Shown here piece by piece: positions 1-8,071 of a stretch of DNA of 61,428 bases; position 1 is the stretch's first letter, and every line of letters begins with the position of its first letter. The notes below the pieces were generated by a model. It ran no database searches, was not told the DNA's origin, and was given only the letters and a program-made list of their open reading frames with translations. The DNA is taken from positions 1 to 61,428 of the forward strand of contig NZ_JADYVX010000043.1 of assembly GCF_020194175.1 (NCBI RefSeq). The letters are read 5' to 3'. The position numbers and the translations under genes were made by a program. Source of the stretch: Bradyrhizobium sp. BRP22. Lineage in GTDB: Bacteria; Pseudomonadota; Alphaproteobacteria; Rhizobiales; Xanthobacteraceae.

Positions 1-105
1 GGCAAAGAGAAAATGGTCATTCGCATTGCCTTGGCGCGCAAGCTCCTCGTCAGACTCAATGCAAAAGCTCGCGATGCGCGAGCCCAATACGCCAATGCAA
101 CTTGA
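1..105 (+). CDS. IS110-family transposase, C-terminal fragment (5' part outside window)
   Basis: Frame 1 is open from the first base and ends with TGA at 103-105, giving 34 residues that start GKEKMVIRIALARKLL. The pattern of a basic, helical tail with RKLL followed by an N-A dipeptide resembles the extreme C-terminus after the Transposase_20 (serine-containing) domain of IS110-family recombinases. No catalytic residue is in view. The same peptide is encoded at the other window end in inverted orientation, which is strong evidence for a multicopy element. The family is inferred from memory of the tail; an ISfinder search with the full element would settle it. Confidence 0.55.
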   Translation, partial: GKEKMVIRIALARKLLVRLNAKARDARAQYANAT

Positions 106-123
106 CAATCCAGATAGTCGCTC
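1..123 (+). mobile_element. 3' end of an IS110-like insertion sequence, cut by window edge
   Basis: These 123 bases are an exact reverse complement of positions 61302-61424. They contain the last 34 codons of a transposase-like frame (stop at 103-105) and an 18-nt tail ending in ...gtcgctc, after which the two copies diverge. That divergence point marks the likely right terminus of the element. The short downstream tail fits the IS110 group, in which the long non-coding end lies upstream of the gene. The junction runs straight into a REP-like palindrome. The family call rests on the C-terminal residues only and is an inference. Confidence 0.65.
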
Positions 124-219
124 ACCCTGAGGAGACCGCGCAGCGGTCGTCTCGAAGGGCGAGGCCGCCGGCGGGGCCTCATGGTTCGAGACGCGCTGCG
201 CGCTCCTCACCATGAGGGT
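124..219. repeat. REP-like palindromic element, family A
   Basis: Two nested dyads are visible: gaccgcgcagcggtc, bracketed by ccctgaggag and ctcgaaggg, then a second arm with gacgcgctgcgcgctc ending catgaggg. The same first half occurs at about 14371-14410. It starts immediately at the insertion-sequence terminus (position 123/124), so the element was probably interrupted by the insertion. It may also act as a transcript-end structure for the gene that stops at 235. Confidence 0.7.
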
Positions 220-234
220 CAAGTAACGGTGTCA

Positions 235-1845
235 TCACCGCGGCGGCGCGATAATGATGCCTTCATTGCCGCGGAGGTCGAGCACGCCTTCGATCGTCTC
301 GCCCTTGCGGTCGAGGAAGGTCGACAGCAGGATCTCGCTGCCGAAGGCGATCGCACTCGAGGTGACCGCGGCCGGATCGGCTCCCAGGTTCAGCGCCACG
401 ATCAGCGCGCCCTCCTCGCCACGTCGGCGATAGAGCAGGATGTCGCCTTGCGCGGCAACCCGTTCATAGCTGCCGGTCACAAGCTGCGGCCATTCGCGCC
501 GGAGCGCGATCAGCGCCTTGTACAGGTTGAGGATCGACGTCCTGTCGGCCTTGAGGCTGGCGACGTTTTCGCTCAGCGCATCATGGGCGAGCGGCAGCCA
601 CGGTTTTGCAGTCGAGAAGCCAGCATTGGGCTCCGCGTCCCATTGCATCGGCGTGCGGCAGCCGTCGCGACCGAGGCCCAGTCCCGGCACATTCCTTTCG
701 AAGGGATCGCGCACGTCATTGGGCGCGATCGGAACTTGGCGCATGCCGATCTCGTCGCCGTAATAGAGCGTCGGCGTGCCGCGCAGCGTCAAGAGCAGCA
801 TGGCGGCGACGCGCGCCTGCTCGGGTCCCACCCGGCTCGCGATCCGCGGCCGGTCATGATTGCCGAGCACCCAGTTCGGCCACGCGCCCGCCGGCAGCGC
901 CTTCTCATAGTCCTCGATGATCCGCTCGATCGAGCGCGCGCTCCACAAGGTCGAGAGCAGTGCGAAGTTGAACGGCATCTGGGCGCCGGTGAGATCGTTG
1001 CCGTAATAGGCGACAAGCCGATGCAGCGGCAAATAGATCTCGCCGATCAGCACGCGGGCTTCGAACTCGTCGGTGACGCGCCGCATCTCGGCGATCACCT
1101 CGTGGACCTCCACCTGGTCAGTGGAATATTGCGTCAGGAATTTCTCATGCGGCGGCCGGCCCTCGTGATAATGCGGGTTGGGCGGGTTGTCGCGAAACTT
1201 GGCGTCCTTGATCAGATGCCAGATGACGTCGACGCGAAAACCGTCGACGCCCTTGCCGAGCCAGAACCGCATCACGTCATAGATCGCGGCGCGGACTTCC
1301 GGATTGCGCCAGTTCAGGTCCGGCTGCTGGGCCAGGAAGGCGTGGTAGTAATATTGGCCGCTCTCGCTGTCATATTCCCAGGCGCTGCCGCCGAATTCCG
1401 ACAACCAGTTGTTCGGCGGTCCGCCGCCGGGCTTCGGATCGCGCCAGATGTACCAGTTGCGCTTGGGGTTATCGCGCGAGCTTCGCGATTCGACGAACCA
1501 CGGGTGCTGCTCGGAGGTGTGGTTCGGCACGAGATCGAGAATCAGCTTGAGCCCGGCATCATGGGCCGCCGCGACCAGGGCGTCGAAATCCTCCATCGTG
1601 CCGAACAGCGGATCGACGCCGGTATAGTCGGAAATGTCGTAGCCGAAATCGGCCATCGGCGAGGGATAGATCGGCGACAGCCAGAACGCGTCGACGCCAA
1701 GTTCTCGCAAGTACGGCAGCCGCCGCAAAATCCCCTTGAGATCGCCGACTCCGTCGCCGTTGGAATCCTGAAACGAGCGCGGATACACCTGATAGAAGAT
1801 GCCGCGCCGCCACCAATCTTTGTCGAAGTCGCCCATATCGCCCAT
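235..1845 (-). CDS. GH13 alpha-glucosidase (oligo-1,6-glucosidase type)
   Basis: A 536-residue family GH13 glycoside hydrolase predicted to release glucose from the non-reducing end of short alpha-glucosides. Conserved regions appear in order: the N-terminal IFYQVYPRSFQDSNGDGVGD strand, DLVPNH near residue 104, GFRVD with the nucleophile Asp near 206, the acid/base Glu in LIGEIY near 269, and NHD near 329-331 for the transition-state Asp. The early NGDGVGD calcium-site motif is typical of the oligo-1,6-glucosidase/trehalose synthase-like branch. No signal peptide is seen, so it is cytoplasmic. Two in-frame ATGs (1845 and 1836) are possible. Transport genes for the sugar are not adjacent. Exact substrate (sucrose, isomaltose, trehalose-derived sugar) cannot be read from the sequence. 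Confidence 0.92.
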   Translation of the reverse strand: MGDMGDFDKDWWRRGIFYQVYPRSFQDSNGDGVGDLKGILRRLPYLRELGVDAFWLSPIYPSPMADFGYDISDYTGVDPLFGTMEDFDALVAAAHDAGLKLILDLVPNHTSEQHPWFVESRSSRDNPKRNWYIWRDPKPGGGPPNNWLSEFGGSAWEYDSESGQYYYHAFLAQQPDLNWRNPEVRAAIYDVMRFWLGKGVDGFRVDVIWHLIKDAKFRDNPPNPHYHEGRPPHEKFLTQYSTDQVEVHEVIAEMRRVTDEFEARVLIGEIYLPLHRLVAYYGNDLTGAQMPFNFALLSTLWSARSIERIIEDYEKALPAGAWPNWVLGNHDRPRIASRVGPEQARVAAMLLLTLRGTPTLYYGDEIGMRQVPIAPNDVRDPFERNVPGLGLGRDGCRTPMQWDAEPNAGFSTAKPWLPLAHDALSENVASLKADRTSILNLYKALIALRREWPQLVTGSYERVAAQGDILLYRRRGEEGALIVALNLGADPAAVTSSAIAFGSEILLSTFLDRKGETIEGVLDLRGNEGIIIAPPR

Positions 1846-1924
1846 TGGGGCACGTGATCCTTCAATTCAGGCTTGAACGTGGCAATGTGCTGACGCGCGG
1901 CGGGTTCGAACAAGATTTCGGCAA

Positions 1925-2767
1925 TCACACGTGGCGGCCGGTCGCGAGCTGGTAGATGGTGATCAGCACCTCGAACAGGATCAGGAAGACGATGATCAGC
2001 TCGAGCCGCAGCGAGCGGCGGGTGTCGATGATATCGGTCAGGACCTGCGCGGTCTCGGCGATGACCGCGAGCTTTCGGTTGAGCGATTCGGCGCGCTCCT
2101 TCAATTCATATTCGTCCTCGAGCCGGGCATAGAGCCGCTCGAGCTGCGGCTTGTCCCAGAGGATGTCGGGCTTCTCGGACACTTCGACCGGCCCGGAGAC
2201 GCGATGACGGACCGACAATGCATTGCCGATCTGCTTCAGGATCGCGGCGCGGCCGCCATGAATCTGCCCGCTCTTGGCGAGGCCGCGCGCGAACGGCTCG
2301 GTCATGTCGAACACGGCGGCGACCTCGCGCTCGTGCCGCGCCAGCACGACGCTTTTCGCCAGCGCCTCGCCCACCAGAATTAGACGCTCCGGCGACAGGC
2401 TCTGCAGATAGATCGGACCGCCCGGCGGAATTTGATCGTCCTTCTCGGAGGCGAGCTCGATGGTGGCGCTCTCCTCCTCGCGCCGCGCGAACGGCGCGAC
2501 CAGACGCGACTGCAGCCCGCGCAGGAACTCATCTTCCTCCAGCGCATTCAGGCCGATCAGGACCACGACGCCGTATCGGAACAGAATGGCGACGCCGTTC
2601 TCATTGACGCGAAACGCCAATGGTGTCGTCGCCAGCACGTCGCTGCGCTCTAACCCCGATGTATTCAGGCGCTCGGCCACGAAGAAGGCGCGGGCCGTGA
2701 TCCGGGTCCCGCCGAGCGGCGACCTGGAAGCCTGGGTCACGGATTGTTCCGATACGGTGGATGCCAT
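1925..2767 (-). CDS. RMD1/YagE (DUF155) family protein
   Basis: A 280-residue protein of the RMD1/SIF2 (DUF155) family, whose yeast and mitochondrial members are membrane-anchored proteins linked to microtubules or mitochondrial translation; the bacterial role is not known. Visible features are a mixed alpha/beta N-terminal region, the charged helical stretch around residues 170-245 (KPDILWDKPQLERLYARLED-like, then a coiled region) and a single C-terminal membrane segment near 252-274 (LIIVFLILFEVLITIYQLA). It would sit on the inner membrane by its tail. Start ATG 2767 has AGGA directly before it. It lies divergently from the metallo-hydrolase at 2886. Confidence 0.85.
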   Translation of the reverse strand: MASTVSEQSVTQASRSPLGGTRITARAFFVAERLNTSGLERSDVLATTPLAFRVNENGVAILFRYGVVVLIGLNALEEDEFLRGLQSRLVAPFARREEESATIELASEKDDQIPPGGPIYLQSLSPERLILVGEALAKSVVLARHEREVAAVFDMTEPFARGLAKSGQIHGGRAAILKQIGNALSVRHRVSGPVEVSEKPDILWDKPQLERLYARLEDEYELKERAESLNRKLAVIAETAQVLTDIIDTRRSLRLELIIVFLILFEVLITIYQLATGRHV

Positions 2768-2885
2768 TCCTGTTACGCACCACTAAATGCCGAAGAGTTG
2801 TGCAACCCTATCACAGTCCGGCGCGCGGCCACATGTCGTTCCCGGGACGAGTTGACGCGATTTTCCCAGAGCATAAGGTGCCGCC

Positions 2886-3554
2886 ATGGATGACAAAACC
2901 GAGACAAAGCCGAAGGCCGGCGCGATCATCGTGCCGGTGACGCTGTTCGAGCAGAACTGCACCATCCTCTGGCACGAGCCCACCAAGAAGGCGGTCGTGA
3001 TCGATCCCGGCGGCGACGTTCCGAAGATCCAGGAGGCGATCAAACAAACCGGCGTCAGCGTCGAGAAGATCTGGATCACTCATGGCCATATCGACCATGT
3101 CGGCGGCGCCGCCGAATTGCGCGACGCGCTGAAGGTGCCGATCGAGGGCCCGCATATCGCCGACAAGCCTCTGCTCGACAATGTCGTCAGCAGCGGTGCG
3201 CGCTTCGGCATGACCGGCGTGCGCGACTTTGCGCCCGACCGCTGGCTCGAAGAAGGCGATCAGGTCTCGATCGGCGAGCTTACCTTCGAGATCCTGCATT
3301 GCCCCGGCCATTCGGCCGGCAGCGTGGTGTTCTTCAACAGGGAATTGCGCTTCGCCCATGTCGGCGACGTCCTGTTCAACGGCTCGGTCGGCCGCACCGA
3401 TCTTCCCGGCGGCAGCCATGAGACGCTGATCAGGTCGATCAAGGAAAAGCTGCTGCCGCTCGGCGATGATGTCGGCTTCATCTGCGGCCACGGCGCCGGC
3501 TCCAGCATCGGCCAGGAGCGGATGACGAACCCGTTCATCACCGGCGAGCTGTGA
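2886..3554 (+). CDS. gloC: Metallo-beta-lactamase fold hydrolase, GloC/YcbL-type glyoxalase II
   Basis: A 222-residue metallo-beta-lactamase-fold protein. The metal motif HxHxDH is at residues 66-71 (THGHIDHVGG), followed by CPGHSAG near 139, GDVLFNGSVGR near 163 and GHGAGS near 208, which supply the other metal ligands. The N-terminus (IVPVTLFEQNC) and the late segment KLLPLGDDV closely match the E. coli YcbL/GloC pattern as I remember it. YcbL/GloC hydrolyses S-lactoylglutathione in methylglyoxal detoxification. The short length lacks the C-terminal domain of classical GloB, again like GloC. Cytoplasmic, apparently monocistronic. A general thioesterase role remains possible. Confidence 0.88.
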   Translation: MDDKTETKPKAGAIIVPVTLFEQNCTILWHEPTKKAVVIDPGGDVPKIQEAIKQTGVSVEKIWITHGHIDHVGGAAELRDALKVPIEGPHIADKPLLDNVVSSGARFGMTGVRDFAPDRWLEEGDQVSIGELTFEILHCPGHSAGSVVFFNRELRFAHVGDVLFNGSVGRTDLPGGSHETLIRSIKEKLLPLGDDVGFICGHGAGSSIGQERMTNPFITGEL

Positions 3555-3590
3555 GCGGCGGTGCCGGCGCCTGCAACCGCAGCACCAAAG

Positions 3591-4793
3591 CTATTTCACT
3601 AAACCCGCGGCCGTCAGCGCCCGGGTGATCGCATCGCTGATCTCGCGGGCGCGGCCGCGAAGCGTGTGTGACGGCGCAGCCTGACCGGACCGCGTGGCGC
3701 GAGGCAGGGGAATGGGCTTTGCCGCTTCGTTTGCGACCGGCTTCGTCATCGGCTTGACCACCGTCTTGGCAGCCTCTCTCTCGACCGGCGCGGAACGGCG
3801 AGCCCGCTCGGTGAGGCCGAAGAAATTCGCGATGTGGTACGACGACGAAATCCCGGCCTCGATCAGGAAGGCGCCGGCTTCGCCATAGCGTTCGTCATTG
3901 GCGGCGACGCCGAGCGGCGTGCCATGAGCCATGCCGGTAATGGTGTAGGATTCGACGACCGTCTCGCCATCTTCATTCCACCAAACCTCGCGCGGATAGC
4001 CGTCGACCGTCGCCGTCGCCATCGGCGTCTCCGGCAGGCCATGCACGTCGAGCCACTGCCTGACGATCGCATCCGCATTGCCGGGATTGACGGTGCGGTC
4101 AGCGCTGCCGTGCCAGACCGAAACCTTCGGCCACGGACCATCGTGCTTCCACGCGCCACGCACGAGATCGCCCAGTTCATTCGCAGGCCGCGGCGGCGCC
4201 TGCATCATGCCATTGAGCGCTTCGCGCAGATTGGTGGCGATGCCGAACGGCAGGCCGGCCACGATCGCGCCTGCGGCGAAGACATCGGGGTAGGTCGCGA
4301 GCATCACCGATGTCATGGCGCCGCCAGCGGACAGCCCGGTGACGTAGATGCGGCGCGAATCGAGCTTGTGGTCGACGACCATATGCGCGATCATCTGGCG
4401 GATCGAGCCGGCCTCCCCCTTGCCGCGCGTGATGTCTTCCGGATTGAACCAGTTGAAGCAGGTGTTGGCGTTGTTGGCGCTCTGCTGCTCAGGCAGCAGC
4501 AGCGCAAAGCCATAGTGACGCGCGAGCGTCGACCAGCCCGCACCGAGATCGTAGCCGGCCGCGGTCTGGCCGCAACCATGCAACACGACAACAAGCGCCG
4601 CGCCGCGCGGCAGCCCGTCCGGCACGAACGAATACATCTTCAGCGCGCCGGGATTCGCGCCGAAGTCGGCTGTCTCGACCAGCGGACTGTCGACCGCAGG
4701 TGCAAGGCTTCGCCCATAGACGGCAGCAAGGCCATTGAATCCATTCAGCCGGGGCAGATGGCTTAGGAATTCGACGTTCTTGGCAAGTGACAA
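3591..4793 (-). CDS. PHB-depolymerase-type esterase
   Basis: An alpha/beta-hydrolase of the LpqC/polyhydroxybutyrate depolymerase-like esterase family, about 400 residues. The oxyanion region HGCGQ is near residue 72, the lipase box GLSAGG places the nucleophile Ser near 155, and GMAHGTP supplies the catalytic His; the acid is probably the Asp in WHGSADRTV. The C-terminal 80 residues are a Pro/Lys-rich linker that may be a binding or localisation tail. The open frame has TTG at 4799 and 4793; AGGAG sits six bases before the 4793 TTG, which I therefore prefer. No obvious signal peptide is present. The substrate may be PHB oligomers or other esters; feruloyl esterase relatives share the fold. 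Confidence 0.85.
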   Translation of the reverse strand: MSLAKNVEFLSHLPRLNGFNGLAAVYGRSLAPAVDSPLVETADFGANPGALKMYSFVPDGLPRGAALVVVLHGCGQTAAGYDLGAGWSTLARHYGFALLLPEQQSANNANTCFNWFNPEDITRGKGEAGSIRQMIAHMVVDHKLDSRRIYVTGLSAGGAMTSVMLATYPDVFAAGAIVAGLPFGIATNLREALNGMMQAPPRPANELGDLVRGAWKHDGPWPKVSVWHGSADRTVNPGNADAIVRQWLDVHGLPETPMATATVDGYPREVWWNEDGETVVESYTITGMAHGTPLGVAANDERYGEAGAFLIEAGISSSYHIANFFGLTERARRSAPVEREAAKTVVKPMTKPVANEAAKPIPLPRATRSGQAAPSHTLRGRAREISDAITRALTAAGLVK

Positions 4794-4932
4794 CAGCAAC
4801 TCCTGAGGTGATTTCGACCAGCCTCGGCTTCATCACATAGTTGCTGCAGCGCAAAATAAAAAGTCCGTATACTGTCATTTCCCGGAAATTGTGAGACGTG
4901 CGCTAAATTCGTGAACAGCAATTAATCCATGA

Positions 4933-6336
4933 TCATGCCGCGCGCCGCATCCATGACAGGAATGCGGCGCAAATGATGATCGACAGCCCAAACAATGCGC
5001 ATGCCACATGCAGCGCCAGTCGCGCCGAGCCTGCTGCTTCGATCGCGAAGAACACCCCGCCAATTGCGGCCACACCGGCCGCATTGCCGATCTGCGTCGT
5101 GGTGCCATACATGCCGGAACCCGCGCCGGCACTGGCAGGCTTCACCGTCGAGAGCACCGCGCTGGAGAGCGGCGCCATCACCAACCCCTGGCCGTAGCCG
5201 AAGATCATCAGCACCAGTGCGAGCAACAGCGCGGAAGGCGCCTCGACCAGCGCCGCCGTCGCGGCAATCGCCGCAAGGCCAATCATCTGCAGCGCACAGC
5301 CCTCGATCAGCACCAGCGTGCCGCGATGCCTGGCCCGCGTGCCGCTATGGCGCGAGGCGATCACGAAGGTGAGCGCGAGCGGCACGAACACGAGCCCGGC
5401 CTGAAGCGGTGGAATATGCAGCGCGTTCTGCATGAACATGGTCATGACCAGATAGAACGAGAGATTGGCGAAGAAGAAAAAGAACACCGCGACCAGTCCG
5501 CGCATGAAGGGCGCGTCAGCCAGCAGCGCAAGATCGATCAGCGGCATGCCGCCCCCGCGCGCGATCGCCCGCTCGAGCCGGACGAACGCCGCAATGATCA
5601 CAACGCCGCCGGCCATCACCAGCCACACAAAGAGCGACCAGTGCACCTCGTGGCCGAACAACAGCGGCCCGATCAGGCACAACAATCCCGCAAACAGCAC
5701 GATGGCTCCGGGAATATCGAGCCGCGTGCCGGCCCGATGCGGCACCGTCGGCACAATCCTGAGCGCGGCGACGATGATGACGATGCCGAAGGGCACGTTG
5801 ACGAAGAACACCGCGCGCCAGCCGAGGCCCGCGAGATCGAGCGTCACCAGCACGCCGCCGAGCAGGAAGCCGGCGGCGCCCGCCAAACCCAGCACAATGC
5901 CGTAGATGCCGAAGGCGCGGGCGCGCGCGGAATCGGCAAACAATAGATGCAGCGTCGCCAGCACCTGCGGCACCATCAGCGCGGCGGTCGCACCCTGCGC
6001 CAGTCGCGCGATGATCAATTCAGGTCCCGATTGCGCGAGCCCGCACCACAGCGACGCCAGGCTGAAACCCGCGACGCCGGCGACGAACACGTTTCTGGTG
6101 CCATAGATGTCGCCGAGCCGGCCGCCGGTGACCACCAGCGTCGCATAGGCGATCAAATAGATCGCGATGACGGCCTCGATCTCGGCCGCGCTGGCATCAA
6201 GCTCCGCCGCCATGGTCGGGATCGCGACATTGACGATGAAGGCATCGACCCCGAACATGAATTGCGCGGCGACCACCGTCGCCAGCACCCACCAGCGCCG
6301 CGAGGAATCCACTGGCATGGCGACGATCTGGTGCAT
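4933..6336 (-). CDS. MFS transporter, DHA2 (EmrB/QacA) family, 14 TM
   Basis: A 467-residue major facilitator with about 14 hydrophobic segments, the size and pattern of the DHA2 drug:H+ antiporter family. The loop 2-3 motif GGRLGDIYGTR (about residues 70-80) is motif A, and the segment around 140-165 (GIYGIVLGLAGAAGFLLGG) is the antiporter motif C region. Expected role is proton-driven export of a toxic or hydrophobic compound across the inner membrane. No membrane-fusion partner (EmrA) is adjacent. It is transcribed divergently from the flavin-dependent monooxygenase at 6614 across a 277-bp gap that holds a repeat. Substrate unknown. ATG 6318 is an alternative start. Confidence 0.9.
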   Translation of the reverse strand: MHQIVAMPVDSSRRWWVLATVVAAQFMFGVDAFIVNVAIPTMAAELDASAAEIEAVIAIYLIAYATLVVTGGRLGDIYGTRNVFVAGVAGFSLASLWCGLAQSGPELIIARLAQGATAALMVPQVLATLHLLFADSARARAFGIYGIVLGLAGAAGFLLGGVLVTLDLAGLGWRAVFFVNVPFGIVIIVAALRIVPTVPHRAGTRLDIPGAIVLFAGLLCLIGPLLFGHEVHWSLFVWLVMAGGVVIIAAFVRLERAIARGGGMPLIDLALLADAPFMRGLVAVFFFFFANLSFYLVMTMFMQNALHIPPLQAGLVFVPLALTFVIASRHSGTRARHRGTLVLIEGCALQMIGLAAIAATAALVEAPSALLLALVLMIFGYGQGLVMAPLSSAVLSTVKPASAGAGSGMYGTTTQIGNAAGVAAIGGVFFAIEAAGSARLALHVACALFGLSIIICAAFLSWMRRAA

Positions 6337-6417
6337 GGCGGAGCGTTCCGTTCAAAATCCTGTGCCCGCGCAAGCTACACATTCGCGTCATTCCGGCGAT
6401 TACCTCCGAGGTAAGTC

Positions 6418-6459
6418 CGTGGCCCCGGGTTACGCTGGCGCTCCACCCGGGCTACGGCG
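6418..6459. repeat. REP-like palindrome, family C
   Basis: The stretch gtggccccgggttacgctgg ...ctccacccgggctac is an imperfect inverted repeat with ccgggt/acccgg arms. The same unit occurs twice at 7878-7968 and its ccgggtggagcgc half appears at about 10855-10867. It lies in the gap between the divergent MFS and monooxygenase genes (6337-6613), which otherwise shows only the ggagag ribosome-binding site of the latter. Confidence 0.6.
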
Positions 6460-6613
6460 CTCACGATACTGTGCGGAAATTCCGGGCAGCGGCATGCCGC
6501 GCCTTCCGCGCAACATCCATGCAGGCCCGCGGGCTCGGAGCATTGCGCTGGACCTGCCCTGCCCGTAGGTTGGCGCAACGCTTACGACAACAATAATCCG
6601 GAGAGAACACCCT

Positions 6614-7852
6614 ATGGCGCGCCTGAAATTCGGAGCCTTCCTCGCCCCGCATCATCCGATCGGCGAGCATCCGATGCTGCAATTCCGCCGCGACCTGGAT
6701 TTCGTCCAGCAGCTCGACGAGCTCGGCTACGACGAATTCTGGTGCGGCGAGCATCACTCCTCGGGCTGGGAGATGATCGCCTCGCCGGAGATGTTTCTGG
6801 CCGCCGCCGGCGAGCGCACCAAGCGGATCAAGCTCGGCACCGGCGTGATCTCGCTGCCCTATCACCATCCCTTCAACGTCGCCCAGCGCATGGTGCAGCT
6901 CGACCACATGACCGGCGGCCGCGCCATCTTCGGCTCCGGCCCCGGCGCGCTTGCCTCCGACGCACATACGCTCGGCATCGATCCGATGACCCAGCGCGAC
7001 CGCCAGGACGAGGCGATCGCGATCATCCGCCGCCTGTTCAACGGCGAACGCGTCACCGCCAAGAGCGACTGGTTCGTGATGAACGATGCCGCGCTGCAGA
7101 TCCTGCCCCTGCAGGAGGACATGCCGTTCGTGGTGGCCTCGCAGATCTCGCCATCAGGCATGACGCTGGCCGGCAAATACGGCATCGGCATCATCTCGCT
7201 CGGCTCGATGTCGACCCAGGGCCTGATGGCGCTGCCACAGCAATGGCAATTCGCCGAGGATGCCGCCAAAAAGGCCGGCACCACCGTGAGCCGGTCGAAC
7301 TGGCGCGTGCTCTTGTCCTGGCACATCGCCGAGACCCGCGAGCAGGCGCGGCGCGAGGCCGGCGCCGGGCTGATGCGCTGGCACAACGAATATAATGTCG
7401 GCACGCTGATGCGGCCCGGGCTGACCGCGTTCTCCTCGCCCGATGAGGCTGTCGACAAGACCGCGTTCGTGGAGGGCGCCGCCTCCACTATCGGCACGCC
7501 CGACGACCTCGTGAAGATGATCAAGAACCTGGTGCAGGTTTCCGGCGGCGTCGGCACCATCGTCGGCTTCGCCCATGACTGGGCCAATCCGGAAAACACC
7601 AGGCGAAGCTGGGACATGGTGGCGCGCTATGTCATCCCCGAAATCAACGGCTATATCGACGGGCTGCGCAAGTCGCAGAAATTCGTGATCGAGAACCGCG
7701 CCATCTTCGAGCGCGCCGGGCAAGCCGTGATGGCCAAGATCATGGAGAACGACAAGGCCGCCGCCGCGCTCGCGCATACCGGCCCCGGCCGTGTCGCGAT
7801 CCCCGCCGTCAACGCCCCCGATTTGCAGGACGCCGCGAAGCGGAAGGCGTGA
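6614..7852 (+). CDS. LLM class flavin-dependent monooxygenase
   Basis: A 412-residue bacterial luciferase-like (TIM-barrel) flavin oxidoreductase. The N-terminus (FGAFLAPHHPIGEHP), the GEHHSSGWEM segment near residue 51, GTGVISLPYHHPF near 75-90 and the GGRAIFGSGPGAL region near 105 are typical of the limonene-monooxygenase/alkanal-monooxygenase branch that takes reduced FMN from a partner reductase. No flavin reductase is adjacent. GGAGAG lies about nine bases before the ATG. Cytoplasmic. The substrate cannot be deduced; the divergent exporter suggests, weakly, a shared hydrophobic compound. Confidence 0.9.
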   Translation: MARLKFGAFLAPHHPIGEHPMLQFRRDLDFVQQLDELGYDEFWCGEHHSSGWEMIASPEMFLAAAGERTKRIKLGTGVISLPYHHPFNVAQRMVQLDHMTGGRAIFGSGPGALASDAHTLGIDPMTQRDRQDEAIAIIRRLFNGERVTAKSDWFVMNDAALQILPLQEDMPFVVASQISPSGMTLAGKYGIGIISLGSMSTQGLMALPQQWQFAEDAAKKAGTTVSRSNWRVLLSWHIAETREQARREAGAGLMRWHNEYNVGTLMRPGLTAFSSPDEAVDKTAFVEGAASTIGTPDDLVKMIKNLVQVSGGVGTIVGFAHDWANPENTRRSWDMVARYVIPEINGYIDGLRKSQKFVIENRAIFERAGQAVMAKIMENDKAAAALAHTGPGRVAIPAVNAPDLQDAAKRKA

Positions 7853-7877
7853 GAGGCCCTCTCCTCACGAAGGCCGC

Positions 7878-7997
7878 GTAGCCCGCGTGGAGCGCCAGCG
7901 TAACCCGGGGGCGCTGGTAACCGCTGATGCAGATGTCCCGGGTTGCGCTGCGCTTCACCCGGGCTACCGGATCACCTCTCCCGCAAGCGGGAGAGGG
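7878..7997. repeat. REP-like elements: two family C units plus one family B hairpin
   Basis: Positions 7878-7908 (gtagcccgcgtggagcgcc...) and 7936-7968 (cccgggttgcgctgcg...cgggctac) form a large inverted pair; 7974-7997 is a separate perfect hairpin cctctcccgc aagcgggagagg. Together they fill most of the 219-bp gap between the monooxygenase and the LysR gene. They could terminate the upstream transcript. Confidence 0.65.
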
Positions 7998-8071
7998 AGC
8001 ACAGCCGACCCCACCATTGATTTTATGGCAACCGCGCTTCATCATTGCTGACGCAACATCACGGTGGAGCA

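Noticed and set aside
181..1857. A 558-codon plus-strand frame opposite the GH13 gene
   Set aside because: Shadow of the glucosidase gene; no recognisable domain and the minus-strand protein has all GH13 residues.
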